Of a stretch of 64,000 nucleotides of DNA, positions 61,896 through 64,000 are shown piece by piece; the stretch's first letter is position 1, and every line of letters begins with the position of its first letter. Origin of the DNA: LMUY01 sp964235495 (GTDB lineage: Bacteria > Pseudomonadota > Alphaproteobacteria > Acetobacterales > Acetobacteraceae); NCBI GenBank assembly GCA_964235495.1, contig CAXSAX010000016.1:1-64000 (forward strand), read 5' to 3'. The notes under the pieces were generated by a model. The model was given only the letters and a program-made list of their open reading frames with translations. It was not told where the DNA came from and searched no databases. A program made the position numbers and the translations under genes.

Positions 61896-64000
61896 TCCGC
61901 CGGGTCAGGGTGGCTTGGGCTGGCCGCGTCCAGCACCGCCATGAAGGCATCAAGCCGGAACTCGCTCACCAAGTCCCGCAGCGGGCGCAGGTAGTCGCGC
62001 GCGCCGGGCGTGTCCTGTTCCAGCACGTCCAACTGGTCGCGCAGGCCGCGGACGTAGCCGATGGAGCCGAGCTGTCGCAGCGTGTCAATTTGCTCGGCGC
62101 TGAGCGGGAAGGCAGGGCGCGGCGGCGGTTCGGGAAGCTGCGTCCATTCCAGCCGCAGCAGCCGGCCGATCTTCTCCAGCAGCACGGACAGGCTGATGGG
62201 CTTGGCCAGCACGTCGTCATGCGCCTCGTCCCCCCGCAGCGGCGCGCTTAGCTCCCCGGCGTTGGCCGACACCATGACCAGGGGCGTGGACGCGAACCCG
62301 CTCGCCCGCAGCTGCCGCGCCAGGTCCCAGCCGCTCATTCCCGGCAAGGCCACGTCCAGCAGGAACAGGTCGGGCGCTAGGCGCGCGGCCAGCCGCAGGC
62401 ACTCCGGCCCGTCCGCCGCGGCCAGCACGACAAAGCCGAGCGGGGCCAGCAGGTCCTCGATCAGCCCGCGGTGGAACGGGTCGTCATCGGCCACCAGCAC
62501 CTGGCGGCGCTTCCCGGCATAGCCGTTCGCGTGCCGCTCGACGCTGGCGGGCTGGCTGAGCGATTGCACCTCCGACAGCATCAGCCGCACCCGAAAGGTG
62601 GTGCCGCGGCCCACTTCGCTGTCGATCTGGATTTCGCCGCCCATGATCTGCGTCAGCAGCCGAGTGATGGTGAGGCCGAGGCCGACGCCGGGCTCATACG
62701 GGCCGGCTGGGTCCTCGATGCGCTGGAACGGCTCAAACACCCGCTCAATGTTCTTGGCGGCGATGCCGATGCCGGTGTCGGCCACGGTGAACTCCGCCAG
62801 GTCGTTGCGCCAGCGCACCCGCAGGCTGACCTCGCCGGCTTGGGTGAACTTGATGGCGTTGGAGAGCAGGTTGATTAGGATTTGCCGCAAGCGCCGCTCG
62901 TCCGTGCGCACGCTGGCGGGCAGGCGGCCCTCGTGGCTCCACGCGAAGCCGATGCCCTTGGCTGCGGCTTGCAGCTGGAACATGTCGCCCAGCTGATCCA
63001 GGAACTCGGGCAGCCGCACGCTGTCCCGGTAAAGCTCGATCCGCCCCGCTTCGATCTTGGAGATGTCGAGCAGGCCTTCGATCAGCCCGGCCAGGTGCTC
63101 CGCGCTGCGGCGGATGATGCGAATGCCGTCGCGCCGGCGCTCAGGAATGCCGGTGTCGCGCTCCAGCAGCTGAGCATAGCCGAGAATGGCGTTGAGCGGC
63201 GTGCGCAGCTCATGGCTCATGCCGGTGACGTATCGGCTCTTGGCCAGGTTCGCGGCCTCGGCCACTTCGCGCGCCCTTTGCAGAGCGGCATCCGTGCGGC
63301 CGTGCGCGTCGATTTCGCTCATCAGCAGACCCGTCTGCCGTCTTGTCTCGTCCAGGGCGGCGCGCCGGGTCTGCTGGCCGAGCACGATCAGCCAGGCGGC
63401 TACGGCGGCGATGGCCAACAGGATGAAGAACGCCTCGACGAACACCGGCCCCTGCTGGCCGCTCGTCTGCCGATAGATCGCCCCCAGCACTGTGGCGAGG
63501 GCAGCAGCCAGCAGCAGCAGCATCCCGGCGTAGCGGCCGCCTTGGCTGGTCAGCGCCGCCACGAGCTGCGGCGGCGCCACAGCCCGCAGCGAACCCAGCA
63601 GCTGGTTGGAGTAGCGCGCGTGCGGCTTGCAGGCATCCTGGCAGCGAGCGTCCAGAGAGCAGCAGAGCGAGCAGATCGCGCCGCGGTAGGCTGGGCAATA
63701 AGCGCTGTCTTCCGGCTCGAACGCGTTCTCGCACACGACGCAGCGGATGGTGCCCAGCGTGGCCCAGGCGGCCCGCGGCTTGCGCGCCAGGTAATAGCGT
63801 CCTCGCGTGGCCCAGGCGATCAGCGGCGCGGCGGTGAAGGCCACGCCCAATGCCATGAAGGGCGAGAAGGCCTGCGGCCAGGCCCCCAGCAGGCCGAAAT
63901 AGGATGCGAGAGAGGCTGCGACGCCCAGCAGCATCGCTCCCACACCGACCGGGTTGATGTCGTACAGGTGCGCCCGCTTGAACTCGATGCCGGGCGGGCT
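61892..64000 (-). CDS. Hybrid histidine kinase with NCS1-like permease end and Cys cluster (5' end outside)
   Basis: About 702 codons are visible and the frame is open past the right edge. The first 75 residues (EFKRAHLYDINPVGVGAMLL, FSPFMALGVAF, LIAWATRGRYYLARKP) look like the end of an NCS1 nucleobase or allantoin permease. Next is a cysteine cluster: C-V-V-C, then YCPAYRGAICSLCC, RCQDACKP. Two membrane segments follow, then the kinase: SHELRTPLN (H box), LINLLSNAIKFTQAG (N box), DTGIGI and GVGLGLTI, and a receiver domain (VLVADDDP, DLFLLDVALPG, AKPIS). A transporter-like sensor would phosphorylate the downstream LuxR regulator. The permease identity is inference. Confidence 0.85.
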   Translation of the reverse strand, partial: SPPGIEFKRAHLYDINPVGVGAMLLGVAASLASYFGLLGAWPQAFSPFMALGVAFTAAPLIAWATRGRYYLARKPRAAWATLGTIRCVVCENAFEPEDSAYCPAYRGAICSLCCSLDARCQDACKPHARYSNQLLGSLRAVAPPQLVAALTSQGGRYAGMLLLLAAALATVLGAIYRQTSGQQGPVFVEAFFILLAIAAVAAWLIVLGQQTRRAALDETRRQTGLLMSEIDAHGRTDAALQRAREVAEAANLAKSRYVTGMSHELRTPLNAILGYAQLLERDTGIPERRRDGIRIIRRSAEHLAGLIEGLLDISKIEAGRIELYRDSVRLPEFLDQLGDMFQLQAAAKGIGFAWSHEGRLPASVRTDERRLRQILINLLSNAIKFTQAGEVSLRVRWRNDLAEFTVADTGIGIAAKNIERVFEPFQRIEDPAGPYEPGVGLGLTITRLLTQIMGGEIQIDSEVGRGTTFRVRLMLSEVQSLSQPASVERHANGYAGKRRQVLVADDDPFHRGLIEDLLAPLGFVVLAAADGPECLRLAARLAPDLFLLDVALPGMSGWDLARQLRASGFASTPLVMVSANAGELSAPLRGDEAHDDVLAKPISLSVLLEKIGRLLRLEWTQLPEPPPRPAFPLSAEQIDTLRQLGSIGYVRGLRDQLDVLEQDTPGARDYLRPLRDLVSEFRLDAFMAVLDAASPSHPDPAE

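Overview
The window is a GC-rich chromosomal segment. It looks like an alphaproteobacterium, most likely of the Acetobacteraceae (Roseomonas-like). This is inferred from base composition, from start- and stop-overlapping operons, and from conserved gene orders: yfgM-like/bamB/der, cvpA-purF-SDR, rpsF-rpsR-rplI and hrcA-grpE-dnaK-dnaJ-dapB. No rRNA or tRNA gene was recognised.

Left part (1-14.6 kb). A surface-polysaccharide cluster comes first: two methyltransferase proteins, one with a DUF4214-like domain and a coiled coil, then three glycosyltransferases, two of them tandem paralogues. It is followed by a thiamine-diphosphate enzyme, an M13 metallopeptidase, an MFS permease, a membrane GT2 glycosyltransferase on the other strand, and an overlapping cytochrome b561-dppB-dppC set.

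Island (15.5-18.0 kb). This is the most unusual part. Directly after the dppC stop codon the DNA becomes AT-rich, and 3' pieces of dppC recur twice. A 519-bp segment of dppC is repeated base for base 1,922 bp downstream, and a third, internally deleted 90-bp relic ends the island. Between the copies lie minus-strand cargo genes: a 5'-truncated protein with a DUF4214-like part and a lambda-R-like (GH104) muramidase domain, running in frame into a signal-peptide protein with four cysteines, and a second small secreted protein. This resembles an array of displaced toxin/immunity cassettes built by recombination through the dppC 3' end.

Middle (18-43 kb). Mostly housekeeping: transglutaminase-like protein, YgfZ, GT9 and GT4 glycosyltransferases, asparagine synthase, dihydroorotase, a lipoprotein, the yfgM-like/bamB/der set, DUF5872 and DUF3140 proteins, an ACS-type MFS carrier, SDR-purF-cvpA, DUF3830, DUF2171, cyclopropane fatty acid synthase, ribosomal proteins S6, S18 and L9, FabD, a lipoprotein, a DUF892 ferritin-like protein behind a perfect inverted repeat, NAD synthetase and BluB. 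A 750-bp stretch without a convincing gene follows.

Right part (43-64 kb). AccA, a small lipoprotein head to head with a MAPEG-like membrane protein, two drug-efflux-type MFS carriers, a GNAT enzyme, a histidine phosphatase with an ABC-2 exporter, and two tandem degenerate EAL-like proteins divergent from a metallophosphatase. Then come dapB-dnaJ-dnaK-grpE-hrcA (minus strand) and a 99-residue protein with a His-rich NfeR/YqjI-like PadR regulator behind an AGATATATCT palindrome. Last is a two-component pair: a REC-LuxR regulator and a hybrid histidine kinase that runs off the window. Its visible N-terminal part looks like the end of an NCS1 permease, followed by a cysteine cluster.
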